Shown: positions 1 through 8,407 of the stretch, in pieces
Numbering within the stretch: the first letter of the stretch is position 1
Layout: each line of letters begins with the position of its first letter
Origin: an uncultured beta proteobacterium
Lineage (GTDB): Bacteria > Pseudomonadota > Gammaproteobacteria > Burkholderiales > Burkholderiaceae_C
Direction: 5' to 3'
DNA: 34,907 nt
Assembly: GCA_903863395.1 (NCBI GenBank)
Contig: CAIPBW010000299.1
Span: forward strand, 1 to 34,907
Translations under genes and position numbers: made by a program
The notes under the pieces: generated by a model
Database searches by the model: none
Told to the model about the DNA's origin: nothing
Seen by the model: only the letters and a program-made list of their open reading frames with translations

Positions 1-29
1 CGTTCGATGCGGTCCAGAAAACGTTGCAT
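1..29 (-). CDS. Start of an unidentified gene, cut by the window edge
   Basis: An ATG on the minus strand (27-29) opens a frame of nine complete codons, reading M-Q-R-F-L-D-R-I-E, that leaves the window. A GAGG motif lies eight bases upstream and overlaps the TGA stop of the preceding kinase-like gene, so the two are probably one transcript and translationally coupled. Too little is visible to name a family. From the context a receiver or other signalling protein would fit, but that is a guess. Confidence 0.4.
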
Positions 30-39
30 GGGGAAAGCC

Positions 40-2286
40 TCAATCAATATTCAAAGTGGGCGCTGCCGCTGGCGTTGCCAAGGCCAGTTCAAACCAGAAG
101 GTCGAGCCCCGACCTTCCTCACTGCTGACCCCGATGCTGCCTTGCATCAAGGTCACCAACTGCTTGCACAGGGCCAGACCCAGACCGACCGAATGCGCTG
201 TTTCGGGTGCTAGCCCATGGATCGGGTGAGCGCTCAGGAACAAATGCGTTTGCGCAGCGGCCGAGAGACCGACACCGGTATCGCGCACTTCAAAGCGCAG
301 CCACTGCACCCCGGCACCGTCTTGCACCACGCGCAGCGCGAGTTGCACGCTGCCCGCGCTGGTGAAGTTGAGCGCGTTGTCGAGCAGGTTGAACAGAACC
401 TGGCGCACGCGATTGGCGTCACCAAAAACGATCGGCGGCAGGGCGGGATCGAGCTCCAATTGCAGTTGCAGATGCTTGCGCTGCGCCTTGGGTGCCAACT
501 GGGCCACGCAGGCTTGCACCATGGGCTGCAATGCGAATGCTTCAATCTCGATGCTCAGGCGCCCGGCCGCAAGCTTGGATAAATCCAGAATGTCATTGAC
601 GATCACCGCCAGGTCTTGTGCCGACTGAGCCACGGCGCTGGCGTACTCTTGCTGCTGGAGGGTGAGCGTGGTTTTCCCAAGCTTTTGCGCCATGTCGGCA
701 ATACCGTTGATAGGTGTGCGAACTTCGCGGTCCACCACCGAGAGGAATTGCGAATTGAGCCGCGACGACTCCAGCGCCCGGTCGTAGAGCTGGGCAATTT
801 CGGACTCGCTTTGCTTGCGCTGCGTGATCTCGCGCTGCACCGAGACCCAGTGCGTGTACCAGTCGCCATTGCTGCCGTCGGCAATCGGGGAGATCACCAG
901 TTCGACCCAGAATTCGCGCCCGTCCTTGGCGTAGTTGACAACCTCAAAGCGCCCGGACTGCCAGTTCTCCAGCGTCTGGTGTATGCGATCGAGCTCGCCA
1001 CGATCCGTGCGCGGCCCCTGCAGAATGCGCGGCGTCATGCCCAGCACTTCGTCCTGGGTGTAGCCGGTCATGTGCGTAAAGGCGTCGTTGACAAACACGA
1101 TGCGCGGGCCCGGCGGCTGACGTGGCTCGGCCTCGGTTATCAACACCGCGTCGTTGAGACTGGCGACGCACTTTTCGAACAGGCGCAGCCGCTCGTGCAT
1201 GTTCACCAGTTGCACTTCGGTCTGGCGCCGTAGCGTGATGTCGCGCGCCACGGTTTGCACGCCCGCGCGGCCTCCGTCGGCACGGCGCAAAGGCGTGCGC
1301 ACAATCTCGAACAAGCCCACCTGAGCGTTGGCGGCCGAGGTCAGACGCACTTCGGTGTGAATCGACTGGCCTTCGGCCATCAGCTTTTCGTCACGCGTGC
1401 GCTCGGCTTGGGTCTGCTGGGCTTCGTACAGGTCGATTTCGTTGCGGCCGGTCAGGCTGTCGGCCGCACGACCTTTGAAGACTTCGTAGGAACGGTTGCA
1501 GCTCAGGTACACGCCGTTTTCGTCCTTGCTCCACACCAGGTCGGGGCTAACCACCATCAGGTCGCGCAACTGCTGGCGCGTTTGCACCAGTTCGCTGTCC
1601 AGAAACTGCGACTCAGCCTCCAGGCGCTGCAACTCCTGGTTCTCCAGAAGTTTGCCCTTGTGTTTGACTACCAGGGCAATCACCCCCAGCATTAGAACCA
1701 TCGCCGCCACCGCCCTTTGCAGCCAGCGCAGGCGTTGCAATTCGTCATGGTTATGTTGCACCATGAACATCGTGATCTCGTCGATCATCCCCAGCAGTTC
1801 GTCGGTGCGCTGATCAGAGAATTGAAACGCTTGGTCAATCGCCTGGGGCGACACAGTCTGGCTCGAACCCACTGCCTGCACCAGGGGATAGTAGGTTTGC
1901 CACAGTTGCTCGCTGCGCGCCAGCACACTGGCAAGCTCCGGCTGTTTTTTGAGTGGCGGCAGTTCCACCGTATCACCCAGGCCATCGGGACCCGCGTAGC
2001 CGGCGGCAAATCCTTTCAGCACGGTGTTGAACTGGTTCGCCGCCTCAGTCAGTTGCTTTTGCAGTGGGGCGCTAGCGGGAGCAGTGGAACGGGGCAAGGT
2101 CATCTGCAGCAAGCTGCCATGCATGCGCTGCAGCAGCACACGCTGGTGATTGGCCAGACTGATATGCGACTGGTGCTGGTTGGAGGTCTGAATGGCATAC
2201 ATGCCCAGCCCCACCAGCAGAACGGTCATCAGCATCATGGTGATGATGCTGATGCGCAGCACGCCGAAGTTGGGGATGAATCGCAT
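40..2286 (-). CDS. PAS-containing histidine kinase-like protein lacking the phospho-acceptor histidine
   Basis: This is a membrane sensor kinase homologue of 748 aa. It has a TM segment near residues 10-32, an extracytoplasmic region with a PilJ/NarX-like helix pattern, a second TM near 190-210, two PAS/PAC domains (about 235-355 and 370-490), then a DHp and a HATPase domain. The H-box reads D-R-E-V-R-T-P-I-N-G-I, so the usual His is Arg520 (codon CGC at 727-729; CAC would be His). The ATPase N-box (D-N-A-L-N-F) and glycine boxes look intact, and there is no receiver domain. The ATG at 2286 was chosen because the longer frame to 2484 would run deep into the upstream kinase gene, which ends 23 bp away. 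It probably acts as a pseudokinase or modulates the neighbouring kinase; that is inference. Confidence 0.85.
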   Translation of the reverse strand: MRFIPNFGVLRISIITMMLMTVLLVGLGMYAIQTSNQHQSHISLANHQRVLLQRMHGSLLQMTLPRSTAPASAPLQKQLTEAANQFNTVLKGFAAGYAGPDGLGDTVELPPLKKQPELASVLARSEQLWQTYYPLVQAVGSSQTVSPQAIDQAFQFSDQRTDELLGMIDEITMFMVQHNHDELQRLRWLQRAVAAMVLMLGVIALVVKHKGKLLENQELQRLEAESQFLDSELVQTRQQLRDLMVVSPDLVWSKDENGVYLSCNRSYEVFKGRAADSLTGRNEIDLYEAQQTQAERTRDEKLMAEGQSIHTEVRLTSAANAQVGLFEIVRTPLRRADGGRAGVQTVARDITLRRQTEVQLVNMHERLRLFEKCVASLNDAVLITEAEPRQPPGPRIVFVNDAFTHMTGYTQDEVLGMTPRILQGPRTDRGELDRIHQTLENWQSGRFEVVNYAKDGREFWVELVISPIADGSNGDWYTHWVSVQREITQRKQSESEIAQLYDRALESSRLNSQFLSVVDREVRTPINGIADMAQKLGKTTLTLQQQEYASAVAQSAQDLAVIVNDILDLSKLAAGRLSIEIEAFALQPMVQACVAQLAPKAQRKHLQLQLELDPALPPIVFGDANRVRQVLFNLLDNALNFTSAGSVQLALRVVQDGAGVQWLRFEVRDTGVGLSAAAQTHLFLSAHPIHGLAPETAHSVGLGLALCKQLVTLMQGSIGVSSEEGRGSTFWFELALATPAAAPTLNID

Positions 2287-2309
2287 GGTGGTTCGAGGCC
2301 TGCGCTGGT

Positions 2310-4382
2310 TCAAGCCTTGGACGAGTCCACCGGCAGGCACAGGCTGACGCAGGTACCTTGCCCGAGCGCGCTGGAAATCGACACGCTGCCGTGGTGCAAG
2401 CCGACAATTTCCTTGACGATGCTCATTCCCAAGCCGGTGCCAGGGTAGCGCCCCGAGGTGTCGACGCGGTAAAAGCGGTCCCACACCTTGCTGGCTTGCT
2501 CAGGCGTCATGCCAATACCGTGGTCGGTCACGCGAATCCGGGCTTGGGGCAGTTGGCCGCGCACCAGCAGCGCATCCACCTCCACCCGCACCGGCCCGCC
2601 CTGGGGCGAATACTTGTAGGCGTTGGAGAGCACGTTGAGAACGGCCTGGTGCAGCTTGCCCGCGTCGCCCAGCAGCCATTGCGGCTGCGTGGCCCGCACC
2701 ACCACCGGCAGGTCGCGCCCCTGCGGACACAGGTACGAGGCCACCGTCTGCGCCACCAGTTCATTGAGGTCAAAGCGCGTCAACTTGAAGTCTTTGCCCC
2801 GGCGTGACTCAATGCGCGCCAGATCGAGCAATTCGTCCAGAATGGCTGCCACCGCGATCGACTGCTTGTAAATGATGTCCAGAAATTCGCGCTTCTGGTC
2901 TTCTTCAAATGGCTGGGTAATCAGCAGTTCGGAGAACCCCAGGATGCTGGCCATGGGCGTGCGCAACTCGTGCGCTGCCGTGGACAGAAACTCGCTCTTG
3001 ATTTGGTCGATTTCAAACTCGCGCGTCACGTCGCGCAGGTGCAGCACCTGCGACACCGTGGCCGACGCACTGCTGCGCAGCGCCAACTGCAGCACCTTGT
3101 TGCCTTTGAGCGTGATGGTCTTGGCATCGATTCCGTCTGGCTTGTCGCCTTCGTGGGCCGCGTCTGCTGCGCCGCGCAACCCGGAGAGTCCGTCAAAACT
3201 GGTTCCGGCTTCGCACAAGCTGTTAAGCCAATGCGAAAACCCGTGCTCGTCCAGTCCTACCAACGGGGTCGCCCCCTGGTCGGTCATGCGGGCAAACGCC
3301 GGGCTGACGTAGTTGATGCGCTTGTCCACACCGAACGAAACGAATCCGTCCGGGCTGAGTTCAAAAATTTCGTTCAGTTGCCCGGCCTGCTTTTGCAACG
3401 CATTGCGCGCCAGACGCTGCACTTCAAGCGCGCGCGTAACCTGCACCAGATAGCGCGTGATCACAGCCGCCAGCGTCAGCACCAACAGCGTGAGCATCAC
3501 GACCTGGCGCAACAGGTCTTCACGCGCATGGTTGTGGTTGGTCAGGACCTGCGACAACTCCTTGCCCATGAACACCGCTAACGGGTACTGCGGAATCTTG
3601 CGAAAGTGGTAAATGCGCTCGACGCCATCGACCTTGGAAGCACTGGTCTGGTTGCCCTCCAACTCGCCCTTTTGCAAGCGCTGGATGATCGGTCCGCCCG
3701 AAGCGTCGGTACCAAATTCTTCCTTGGTGCCCACCATGCGCGCGCGGGCAATGCCGTCCACGCCGTAGAGCGCCGCCAATGCACCGCTGCCCAACTGCAA
3801 CTCTCCGTAGAAGCGGGTGAAGTAGCCGGGGTCGATCGAGACCACCACCACCCCGGCAAACTCGCCATTGGCGCGGCTGATGCGCCGCGTCAACTGGACC
3901 GACCATTTGCCGCTGGCGCGGCCAATAATGGGCTTGGAGATGAATAGCTGACCGGTGTCTGCGGCCACGTGTACCTTGAAGTGCTCGCGGTCCGACAAAT
4001 CCAGCGGTGTCTTCAGCACGATATTGGACACGGCGTACATACCCTTGGCGTCGATCACGCCCACTTGCGGAAAGATTTCGGCGTCGATCACGCCCTGGCG
4101 CACCAGTGCCGCCAGGTCGAGCTTGGGGCCCACCTCCAGATAGCGCACCTGAATGAATCGGATGACCTGGTCGACACTGCGAAAGGTGCGGATCGCGTGC
4201 TCCTGGCTCACGCGCGTGAGGTTGGCCAACTCGGTTTGCGCTACCGTCAGTTCACGCGCCTTGCTCTCGGCAATCGTCGTAAGCACATGCCACCAGGCGA
4301 GCGCGATCAGGCACATGGCCGCCAGCCACACCAGTACCAGGGTGCGCCAATGGGCGCGCGTTGGAGTGTTGGAGTCGGGCAT
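2310..4382 (-). CDS. Membrane sensor histidine kinase with a large periplasmic sensor and a PAS domain
   Basis: 690 aa. TM1 lies at about 15-35, a long extracytoplasmic domain with a dCache-like pattern at 36-280 and TM2 at about 285-307. A PAS domain starting near 333 carries a S-P-D-G-F-V-S-F motif. A DHp domain has A-A-H-E-L-R-T-P with phospho-acceptor His471, and a complete HATPase domain follows with D-T-S-G-x-Y-P-G-T-G-L-G-M. The PAS-DHp-ATPase half is clearly paralogous to the kinase at 9258-12218. The single-domain receiver encoded 24 bp upstream is the likely phosphorylation partner. A TTG at 4403 would add seven residues; the ATG at 4382 is preferred, although neither has a strong ribosome site. 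The ligand cannot be told from the sequence. Confidence 0.88.
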   Translation of the reverse strand: MPDSNTPTRAHWRTLVLVWLAAMCLIALAWWHVLTTIAESKARELTVAQTELANLTRVSQEHAIRTFRSVDQVIRFIQVRYLEVGPKLDLAALVRQGVIDAEIFPQVGVIDAKGMYAVSNIVLKTPLDLSDREHFKVHVAADTGQLFISKPIIGRASGKWSVQLTRRISRANGEFAGVVVVSIDPGYFTRFYGELQLGSGALAALYGVDGIARARMVGTKEEFGTDASGGPIIQRLQKGELEGNQTSASKVDGVERIYHFRKIPQYPLAVFMGKELSQVLTNHNHAREDLLRQVVMLTLLVLTLAAVITRYLVQVTRALEVQRLARNALQKQAGQLNEIFELSPDGFVSFGVDKRINYVSPAFARMTDQGATPLVGLDEHGFSHWLNSLCEAGTSFDGLSGLRGAADAAHEGDKPDGIDAKTITLKGNKVLQLALRSSASATVSQVLHLRDVTREFEIDQIKSEFLSTAAHELRTPMASILGFSELLITQPFEEDQKREFLDIIYKQSIAVAAILDELLDLARIESRRGKDFKLTRFDLNELVAQTVASYLCPQGRDLPVVVRATQPQWLLGDAGKLHQAVLNVLSNAYKYSPQGGPVRVEVDALLVRGQLPQARIRVTDHGIGMTPEQASKVWDRFYRVDTSGRYPGTGLGMSIVKEIVGLHHGSVSISSALGQGTCVSLCLPVDSSKA

Positions 4383-4406
4383 GGGACGGGTACTTTGCAG
4401 CAAGGG

Positions 4407-4769
4407 CTATTCGATCTGCTCGCGCACCCAGGACACCACCTGAATCGGGCTGAAGGGCTTGACGAAATAGGCGTCTGCGCCCAAGGCGTCGGCGGCTTCA
4501 AAATCGGTGGATTCACCGCGCGCCGACATGATGCCGATCACCACATCGCGCGTATGCGGATCGGCCTTGGCCGCCTGCAGCACCTGCAAGCCGTTGAGTT
4601 CGCCCGGCATCATGATGTCGAGCAGCACCACCTTGGGTCGGTGGTGGCGAATCATTTCCAGCGCACTCATGCCGTCCTCACTCTCGAGAATTTCGCACGC
4701 CTTGCCCAGGCTGATTTTGAGCAAGCGTCGGATGTCGGACTGGTCGTCCACGATAAGTACTTGTGCCAT
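4407..4769 (-). CDS. Single-domain response regulator (CheY-like receiver)
   Basis: 120 aa forming only a receiver domain. The acidic pair is D8-D9, the phospho-acceptor is D51 in L-L-D-I-M-M-P, and the conserved lysine lies in A-Y-F-V-K-P-F-S-P near the C-terminus. There is no output domain, so it must act by protein contact or as a phosphorelay intermediate. It lies between a HTH-receiver gene (21-bp gap) and a sensor kinase gene (24-bp gap) on the same strand. It is closely similar to the receivers at 6382 and 12386, all three sharing the A-Y-F-V-K-P-F-S-P block, which suggests local duplication. Confidence 0.9.
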   Translation of the reverse strand: MAQVLIVDDQSDIRRLLKISLGKACEILESEDGMSALEMIRHHRPKVVLLDIMMPGELNGLQVLQAAKADPHTRDVVIGIMSARGESTDFEAADALGADAYFVKPFSPIQVVSWVREQIE

Positions 4770-4789
4770 GGCAGGTGTTCAACGCTTCA

Positions 4790-5416
4790 CTACGCGGCAA
4801 GCAGGGGGTTGAGCGCATGGCGCTGGCGCGCCAGACGCGTGGCCAGGGCAAGCAGTTGGTCATACGCAACCGGCTTGGGCATGACTTGCACATCTGCGGG
4901 CAGTCCGCCACGGCGGGCAATTTCATCGGGCTCCAGTCCGGTAACCACCACAATCGCGGTCTTGTCGGCTTCAAAGCTCTTGCGCAATTCACGCAGCATA
5001 TGAAAGCCGTCCATGCCAGGCATATTCAGATCAGCAATCAGCAAATCCGGGCAACGGTTGCCCATCGCCAACAGCGCCATCACTGCGCTTTCAAAACAAT
5101 TCAATTCGGGCTGCATCGGCCAGCGCGAAATGTTGGCCTGGTACAGACGCAACAAACTGTTGTCATCTTCCACCACCATTACGCTGAACCTTCGTATCGG
5201 CAGCCCCGCCGGACCCGACTGCGACTGCATCGACGGACTCTTGCGCACCAACCGGTCGATCGAATCGCGCATTACACGGCGGTGTCCTCCGTTGGTCTTC
5301 CAGGCCTGCAGCAAGCCGGACTCCACCCACAGTTGCACCGTGCCCACCGACACGCCCAACAGGGACGCAGCTTCCCGTGTGGTGCAAAACGACTTTTCGA
5401 TCACTCCGTCGGACAT
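4790..5416 (-). CDS. HTH (MerR/excisionase-like) fused to a receiver domain
   Basis: 208 aa. Residues about 8-58 form an excisionase/MerR-type winged helix (T-R-E-A-A-S-L-L-G-V-S, then W-K-T-N-G-G-H-R-R). A short linker leads to a receiver domain from about 77 with acidic residues E83-D84-D85, phospho-acceptor D129 in A-D-L-N-M-P-G-M-D-G and a late lysine in M-P-K-P. The order, DNA-binding domain first and receiver second, is the reverse of the usual response regulator. It is paralogous to the divergently transcribed gene at 5725 over its whole length, including the R-W-P-M motif after the first receiver helix. It heads a minus-strand series with the receiver and two kinase-like genes. The palindromes in the divergent spacer are possible targets. 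Confidence 0.88.
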   Translation of the reverse strand: MSDGVIEKSFCTTREAASLLGVSVGTVQLWVESGLLQAWKTNGGHRRVMRDSIDRLVRKSPSMQSQSGPAGLPIRRFSVMVVEDDNSLLRLYQANISRWPMQPELNCFESAVMALLAMGNRCPDLLIADLNMPGMDGFHMLRELRKSFEADKTAIVVVTGLEPDEIARRGGLPADVQVMPKPVAYDQLLALATRLARQRHALNPLLAA

Positions 5417-5724
5417 AGGGTGCTATTGGTTTGGTGCTTATTGGGAAATGCTGGCAAATCTTAGCGTTTAGCAGCAGGTGCAGCAAACAGCACTAACTTG
5501 GCTCAAGGCCCGATTCTGATCGGGGCTCGGACTTGCAAAAGCGCTTTTAATCCTGAATAAACCGCACGTTACAAGGCTGTACAGCTATCATTTATATAGC
5601 GTCTTGGGGTTACGCAGCGGCCAAAAATGCCACTCAAAAATGATACTCTTTGATACAATTTGCCCATAAATGACAACACGTATCGGCCCCATTTCCTGCC
5701 GGTGCTGCTGCAAAATCGAAGCCC
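5417..5724. promoter_or_regulatory. Divergent intergenic region with palindromes and a direct repeat
   Basis: This 308-bp, relatively AT-rich spacer separates the two HTH-receiver genes. It holds a perfect 12-bp palindrome AAAAGCGCTTTT (5537-5548), a perfect 10-bp palindrome GCTGTACAGC (5576-5585), and a short hairpin CCCGAT-TCTG-ATCGGG just upstream of them. A direct repeat of TGATAC (5641-5646 and 5651-5656) has its copies exactly 10 bp apart, on the same helix face. Promoters for both directions must lie here, but no convincing -35/-10 pair was found. The repeats are observed; operator function is inference. Confidence 0.55.
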
Positions 5725-6360
5725 ATGCGCAGCACCCCCAAAGTTCTCAAGACATTTTGCACATCGGCAGAGGCCGCCAAGTTGCTTGGGGTCTCGCTGC
5801 GCACGGTGCAGTTGTGGGCCGAGGCCGGTGTACTCGAAGCGTGGAAGACCGGCGGCGGGCACCGGCGCATTGCCCGCCCCTCTATTGACCGCCTGCTGCA
5901 CAGCCCCAAGGGCCGCCCGGTGCGCAAAGTGGGCACCGCGGGCAGCAGCGACCAGGCCGCCAGCACGCAACCAGCACCGCCCTCCTTCAACATTCTGGTG
6001 GCTGAGGACAACGCCATCTTGCGCAAACTCTACGAAGTCAATCTCTCGCGCTGGCCGATGCGCCCGCGCGTGACCACCGCCGGTGACGGCTACGAAGCCT
6101 TGATCATCATGGGCCACTCCAAGCCCGACCTGCTGGTGCTCGATCTGAACATGCCCGACATCGACGGGTTTCGGATGCTGCAAACCATCCGCAGCACACC
6201 CGAACTCGCCAACACGGCGGTGATCGTGGTCTCGGGTCTGGACGCCGCTGAAATCAAGAGCCGTGGCGGCGTGCCCGAGGGCATTCCGATTCTTTGCAAA
6301 CCCATCCCCTTCCCTGAATTGCAGGCACTGGCACAAAAGCTGGTGCCCCAACCGATATAA
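5725..6360 (+). CDS. HTH (MerR/excisionase-like) fused to a receiver domain, paralogue of 4790-5416
   Basis: 211 aa with the same architecture as its divergent neighbour. The N-terminal helix-turn-helix (S-A-E-A-A-K-L-L-G-V-S, W-K-T-G-G-G-H-R-R-I) is followed by a basic, low-complexity linker (about 60-87) and a receiver with E94-D95 acidic residues and phospho-acceptor D140 in V-L-D-L-N-M-P. The late lysine is in C-K-P-I-P. It is the first gene of the plus-strand series, with the receiver at 6382 starting 21 bp downstream. The ATG at 5725 lies just before the HTH; no strong ribosome site is visible. It probably binds the shared spacer, with phosphorylation controlling dimerisation, but the regulon is unknown. 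Confidence 0.88.
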   Translation: MRSTPKVLKTFCTSAEAAKLLGVSLRTVQLWAEAGVLEAWKTGGGHRRIARPSIDRLLHSPKGRPVRKVGTAGSSDQAASTQPAPPSFNILVAEDNAILRKLYEVNLSRWPMRPRVTTAGDGYEALIIMGHSKPDLLVLDLNMPDIDGFRMLQTIRSTPELANTAVIVVSGLDAAEIKSRGGVPEGIPILCKPIPFPELQALAQKLVPQPI

Positions 6361-6381
6361 GAGTAAAAGGAGCTATATCCC

Positions 6382-6762
6382 ATGAGCAAAATTCTTCTCG
6401 TTGATGACCACGCTGACATCCGCCGCCTGATGCGCGTCACGCTGGGCAAAACCTTCGACATCCTCGAAGCCGAAGATGGTGCCAGCGCCCTGCAACTCGC
6501 CCGTGACGAGCGCCCCGACCTGATCGTTCTGGACGTCATGATGCCGGGCGAACTCGATGGCCTCGATGTGCTGGACGCGGTGCGCGCCGACCCCCAACTC
6601 AACGCTGTGCGCATCATCATGGTGACCGCGCGCGGACAAGTGCGCGATACCGAGGTAGGTATGCAGCGCGGTGCCGACGCCTATTTCGTCAAACCCTTCA
6701 GCCCGCTGCAACTCACCAGTTGCATCCAGGAAACCCTGGCCAAGGACATTCTTCGTGGCTGA
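6382..6762 (+). CDS. Single-domain response regulator
   Basis: 126 aa, receiver domain only: D8-D9, phospho-acceptor D51 in V-L-D-V-M-M-P-G-E-L-D-G, and the late lysine in A-Y-F-V-K-P-F-S-P. An AAGGAG ribosome site precedes the ATG by about ten bases. It is nearly collinear with the receiver at 4407-4769 (both read L-G-K in helix 1 and M-M-P-G-E-L after the phospho-Asp). Its end overlaps the preferred GTG start of the next gene by 8 bp, so the two are translationally coupled. Confidence 0.92.
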   Translation: MSKILLVDDHADIRRLMRVTLGKTFDILEAEDGASALQLARDERPDLIVLDVMMPGELDGLDVLDAVRADPQLNAVRIIMVTARGQVRDTEVGMQRGADAYFVKPFSPLQLTSCIQETLAKDILRG

Positions 6763-7735
6763 AAGCCAAGGCGGCTCGGGCATCATGCCGCTCGCCGACC
6801 CAACGGCCAGCGAGACGACGGACCAGTTGCATCCGGTCATCGAGCAGGTGATCGACCAATATGGCTCGCTGGAAACCCGCTATGAACGTCTGCGCCACGC
6901 CTACGCCAGCCTGATGGAAAACCAGATTGAACTGCTGGAGCAGGTGCGCACGGCGCACGATATTCACCTCATTACCGACAGCGCTGGGCACATCGTCCAG
7001 GCCAGTCCCAGCGCGTGCCTTCTTGCGCCGCTGGATCAACTCCAAGGCAGCCTGCTGGAACAATGGGTGGCAGATTCCAGCCACGCGCAGTTGCTGGCGC
7101 TGCTCGCTCCTGCGCAAGCCGAGCAAGCCCAGCCCTGCAGCGTGGCTTTGCTCAGCCATGCAACAGCTACCCCATCGATCCCGGCCACGGTGCAGCGTGT
7201 CAGCAGCGACAAAAGCGGCGCGCGCCAGTTGCACTGGGTGCTGCGCCCCGATCCTGATGCTTTGGAGCCCGCCTTGCCTATAGATGAGGCGCTGGCCGCG
7301 CTCGACCGCAACGAGCAGGCCGCCATGACCACCAACGCAAGCGGAATCATTGTGGCGGTCAACGCCGGATTCGCCCACATTACCGGCTACAGCGCCGACG
7401 AAGCCATTGGGAAAAACCCCAGCTTTTTGCACTCAGGCTTGCAGGACGACGACTTTTACCGGGATTTCTGGCAAGAGTTGCACGACACCGGTGCCTGGCA
7501 AGGCCACGTGTTCAATCGGCGCAAGAGCGGTGACATCTATTCACAATGGATGGTCATCAAAGCCGCCAAGGATGCCCAAGGACGGGTTCTGCAGTACCAG
7601 GCTGTGCTCCACGACCTGAGCGCCGTTACCTCCAAAAAGCGGCAACGTTTGGCGCAGTCGCTCCCGCCCAACGTGTACCGTACCCAGGCGTCGACCAGCA
7701 TGCTGGGTGAACTCGGCGGCGATGCATCGCGATAG
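6755..7735 (+). CDS. Soluble protein with two PAS domains and no output domain
   Basis: 326 aa from the GTG at 6755. That start has AAGGA eight bases upstream and overlaps the previous stop; the ATG at 6785 is the alternative. A coiled-coil stretch (about 30-65) precedes a weak PAS fold (about 70-120). A linker then leads to a typical PAS/PAC pair (about 190-310) with G-Y-S-A-D-E-A-I-G-K and F-x-N-R-R-K-S-G-D-I-Y. There is no TM segment, histidine kinase, GGDEF or EAL domain. The PAS/PAC arrangement often sits directly before a GGDEF domain, and a separate GGDEF gene starts 3 bp downstream, so the pair may work as a split sensor-cyclase. That pairing is inference. Confidence 0.8.
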   Translation: MAESQGGSGIMPLADPTASETTDQLHPVIEQVIDQYGSLETRYERLRHAYASLMENQIELLEQVRTAHDIHLITDSAGHIVQASPSACLLAPLDQLQGSLLEQWVADSSHAQLLALLAPAQAEQAQPCSVALLSHATATPSIPATVQRVSSDKSGARQLHWVLRPDPDALEPALPIDEALAALDRNEQAAMTTNASGIIVAVNAGFAHITGYSADEAIGKNPSFLHSGLQDDDFYRDFWQELHDTGAWQGHVFNRRKSGDIYSQWMVIKAAKDAQGRVLQYQAVLHDLSAVTSKKRQRLAQSLPPNVYRTQASTSMLGELGGDASR

Positions 7736-7738
7736 CCC

Positions 7739-8359
7739 ATGGACAAAGACCAGGAAGCCAGCGACAGCATGCTGCAGGAGCAGTTGCTGCGCTATGCCGA
7801 AGACTTGCAGCAACTTCTGGCTCGACAAGCAGTGTTGGAGTCCCGTTTTGAGGGCCTGCACCAACTCGCCCATTACGACGCACTGACCGGCCTGCCCAAC
7901 CGGCGCCTGTTTCTCGATCGGCTCGCGCCAATGCTGACGCTGTCGCGCCGACCCGATGACAGCTTCACGCTGATCTTTATCGACCTCGACGGCTTCAAGA
8001 GAGTCAACGACAGCCAGGGCCATCCGCAGGGCGACCATGTTTTGCAAACCGTGGCCCGGCGGCTGCTTGCCGCGGTGCGCGATTCCGACACCGTGGCACG
8101 CCTCGGGGGCGACGAGTTTGTGATCATCGCGCGCTCGCTCAAGGGTGACGAGAACATCGCCGCGTTTTGCGATAAAGCGATTCGCGCCATCGGCCAGCCA
8201 ATGTATTCGGTCGGCGTGACCTTGGTGGTGGGCTGCAGCATCGGCTGCGCCGAATTCCCTCGTCACGGTGAGGATGAAGTCAGCCTTCTGACGCATGCCG
8301 ACGCCGCCATGTACCATGCCAAAGCTGCTGGAGGAAATACCTTTCGCATCCACGTCTGA
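7739..8359 (+). CDS. Diguanylate cyclase (GGDEF domain)
   Basis: 206 aa, soluble. A coiled-coil N-terminus (about 5-42) leads into the canonical D-A-L-T-G-L-P-N-R start of a GGDEF domain. The metal-binding aspartate lies in F-I-D-L-D-G-F-K, and the active-site loop is R-L-G-G-D-E-F (GGDEF at 123-127). An inhibitory I-site R-D-S-D (114-117) sits exactly five residues before it. The enzyme should therefore make c-di-GMP from two GTP and be product-inhibited. It starts 3 bp after the PAS gene, whose product may supply the sensory input. A GC-rich hairpin (8361-8380) follows without a T-tract. Confidence 0.93.
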   Translation: MDKDQEASDSMLQEQLLRYAEDLQQLLARQAVLESRFEGLHQLAHYDALTGLPNRRLFLDRLAPMLTLSRRPDDSFTLIFIDLDGFKRVNDSQGHPQGDHVLQTVARRLLAAVRDSDTVARLGGDEFVIIARSLKGDENIAAFCDKAIRAIGQPMYSVGVTLVVGCSIGCAEFPRHGEDEVSLLTHADAAMYHAKAAGGNTFRIHV

Positions 8360-8407
8360 CGGCGCAGACGCAGGTGCGCCAGCAGCGCGCCCCAAGCTAA
8401 AAACACC

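Noticed and set aside
5523-5536. GG-N10-GC ending in TTGC, a possible sigma-54 promoter before the HTH-receiver at 5725
   Set aside because: The -12 part fits but the -24 part does not match TGGCAC, and it lies about 190 bp from the start codon.
8361-8380. GGCGCA-N8-TGCGCC hairpin after the GGDEF gene as terminator
   Set aside because: The stem is only six base pairs and no T-tract follows; the next gene starts 28 bp later.
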